A stretch of DNA of 13,316 bases from Ruminococcaceae bacterium UBA945 (GTDB lineage: Bacteria > Bacillota > Clostridia > Oscillospirales > Acutalibacteraceae): positions 6,219 to 19,534 of the forward strand of contig DBCZ01000090.1 of assembly GCA_002293315.1 (NCBI GenBank). The letters run 5' to 3'. The notes under the pieces are model-generated. The model had not been told where the DNA came from, ran no database searches, and saw only the letters and a list, made by a program, of their open reading frames with translations. This document shows, piece after piece, positions 12,371 to 13,316 of the stretch; the stretch's first letter is position 1; each line of letters begins with the position of its first letter. Both the position numbers and the translations under genes were made by a program.

Positions 12371-13316
12371 ATGCAGTTTGCCGCCCTGGCCGATTTTTTG
12401 TTCCCGGACGTAACGGACACCCCCGACGACCTCGAAAAACGCTACCCGCCCCGCAATCTGCCCGAGGGCGCTAAGGTGTGCCGTATCGCGCCCAGCCCCA
12501 CCGGTTTTATGCACCTGGGCAACCTGTTCGGGGCCATCACGGACGAGCGCCTGGCTCACCAAAGCGGGGGCGTCTTTTTTCTGCGTATCGAGGATACCGA
12601 CCAAAAGCGCGAGGTGCCCGGCGGGGTAGACACCATCCTGGACGTGTTCGCCCGCTACGGTCTGCCCTTCGACGAGGGCGTTACCAAAGCGGGGGATATG
12701 GGCGCCTACGGCCCCTACCGCCAACGCCTGCGCGCCGATGTCTACCGCGTTTGCGCCAAACACCTGGTGGCAAGCGGCCGGGCCTACCCCTGCTTTCTCA
12801 CCGAAGCGGAACTGGCTGCCCTGCGGGAAAAGCAGGCCGCCGAAAAGCTGAACTTCGGCTGCTACGGCCGTTTTGCCCGCTACCGCGGCGCTGCCATGGA
12901 CGAAATCAAGCGCCGGGTGGGGGAGGGCCAGTCCTATGTCATTCGCTACCGCAGCGAGGGAGACGGCAATAACCGCGTGAAGGTCACAGACCTCATCCGC
13001 GGCGTGCTGGAGCTGCCTGAGAACGACCAGGACGTGGTGCTCCTCAAAGCCGACGGCATCCCCACCTACCACTTCGCGCATGTGGTGGACGACCATTTTA
13101 TGCGCACCACCACCGTTGTGCGCGGGGAGGAATGGCTGGCTACCCTGCCCATCCATCTGCAATTGTTTGCCGCCATGGGTTATAAGCCGCCCAAATACCT
13201 GCACACGGCCCACTTGATGAAGCAGGACGGCCTTGGCCGCCGCAAGCTCAGCAAGCGCAAAGACCCGGAGCTCGCCCTCAGCTGGTACGACGGGCAGGGC
13301 TACCCCGTGGCCGCCG
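12371..13316 (+). CDS. gltX: Glutamyl-tRNA synthetase, N-terminal two thirds (runs off the right edge)
   Basis: 315 residues are visible before the window ends. The enzyme charges tRNA-Glu with glutamate in the cytosol. The class I Rossmann fold is shown by CRIAPSPTGFMHLGNL (37-52, HIGH-type motif HLGN at 48-51), RIEDTDQKREV (72-82) and GRRKLSKR (289-296, KMSKS-type motif). About 35 residues precede the catalytic start (LADFLFP..., KRYPPRN), which is the N-terminal extension of a GluRS subtype common in clostridia; canonical GluRS starts almost directly at the HIGH strand. ATG at 12371 has AAAGGAG 7 nt upstream. The anticodon-binding domain lies beyond the window. A long antisense frame (12338-13213) is a GC-driven shadow. 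Confidence 0.95.
   Translation, partial: MQFAALADFLFPDVTDTPDDLEKRYPPRNLPEGAKVCRIAPSPTGFMHLGNLFGAITDERLAHQSGGVFFLRIEDTDQKREVPGGVDTILDVFARYGLPFDEGVTKAGDMGAYGPYRQRLRADVYRVCAKHLVASGRAYPCFLTEAELAALREKQAAEKLNFGCYGRFARYRGAAMDEIKRRVGEGQSYVIRYRSEGDGNNRVKVTDLIRGVLELPENDQDVVLLKADGIPTYHFAHVVDDHFMRTTTVVRGEEWLATLPIHLQLFAAMGYKPPKYLHTAHLMKQDGLGRRKLSKRKDPELALSWYDGQGYPVAA

Noticed and set aside
12338..13213. Minus-strand 291-codon open frame opposite gltX
   Set aside because: It is exactly antisense to a clear GluRS with HLGN and KLSKR motifs; low-complexity Val/Gly/His composition and no ribosome binding site. A GC-driven shadow.
1..13316. CRISPR array, tRNA/rRNA genes, transposase or phage genes
   Set aside because: No regularly spaced direct repeats, no cloverleaf with CCA end, no DDE or integrase motifs were seen on either strand by eye.

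Overview
The window looks like a contig from an anaerobic low-GC Gram-positive of the Clostridia (probably an uncultured Oscillospirales-type organism). The evidence is AGGAGG-type ribosome binding sites, a ferredoxin-linked [FeFe]-hydrogenase homologue with DRTGG and PHP partner genes, a clostridial GluRS variant with an N-terminal extension, and short palindromic intergenic repeats. This taxonomic guess comes from gene families only.

Layout. (1) On the minus strand at 1-1260, serC and the start of serA form a translationally coupled serine-biosynthesis operon that runs off the left edge. (2) Diverging from it, 1618-4871 holds a tight plus-strand operon: a DRTGG-domain protein, an RsbW/SpoIIAB-like ATPase, a family-1 glycosyltransferase and a two-ferredoxin [FeFe]-hydrogenase homologue whose active-site surroundings look like those of sensory rather than catalytic enzymes. 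After a repeat-filled gap, 5133-6201 carries a second DRTGG protein and a PHP-family metal-dependent phosphoesterase. Together these look like an H2/redox-sensing signalling module. The embedded glycosyltransferase is the unexpected member. (3) 6649-10695 is a polyamine (spermidine/putrescine) ABC transporter operon potA-potB-potC. It is driven by a near-consensus promoter and preceded by a roughly 210-nt structured leader that can bury the potA ribosome binding site. No potD substrate-binding protein follows. Instead the potC reading frame continues without a stop into about 425 residues resembling the extracytoplasmic part of TcaA-like envelope proteins. (4) A 71-bp nested palindrome separates that gene from a convergent M29 aminopeptidase (minus, 10792-12027). 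A divergent gltX (glutamyl-tRNA synthetase) then runs off the right edge.

Two things cut across the map. The left part contains a dispersed intergenic repeat (two 94-nt copies about 90% identical) which supplies the last two codons and stop of two unrelated genes. Base composition also rises from roughly 45-50% GC on the left to over 60% on the right, with the change falling inside potB/potC. Together with the odd potC fusion and the missing potD, this means either a genuine recombination mosaic or an assembly chimera, and should be resolved before the fusion is believed.

The most interesting candidates are the putative sensory hydrogenase operon with its glycosyltransferase, the potA leader RNA, and the PotC-TcaA fusion.
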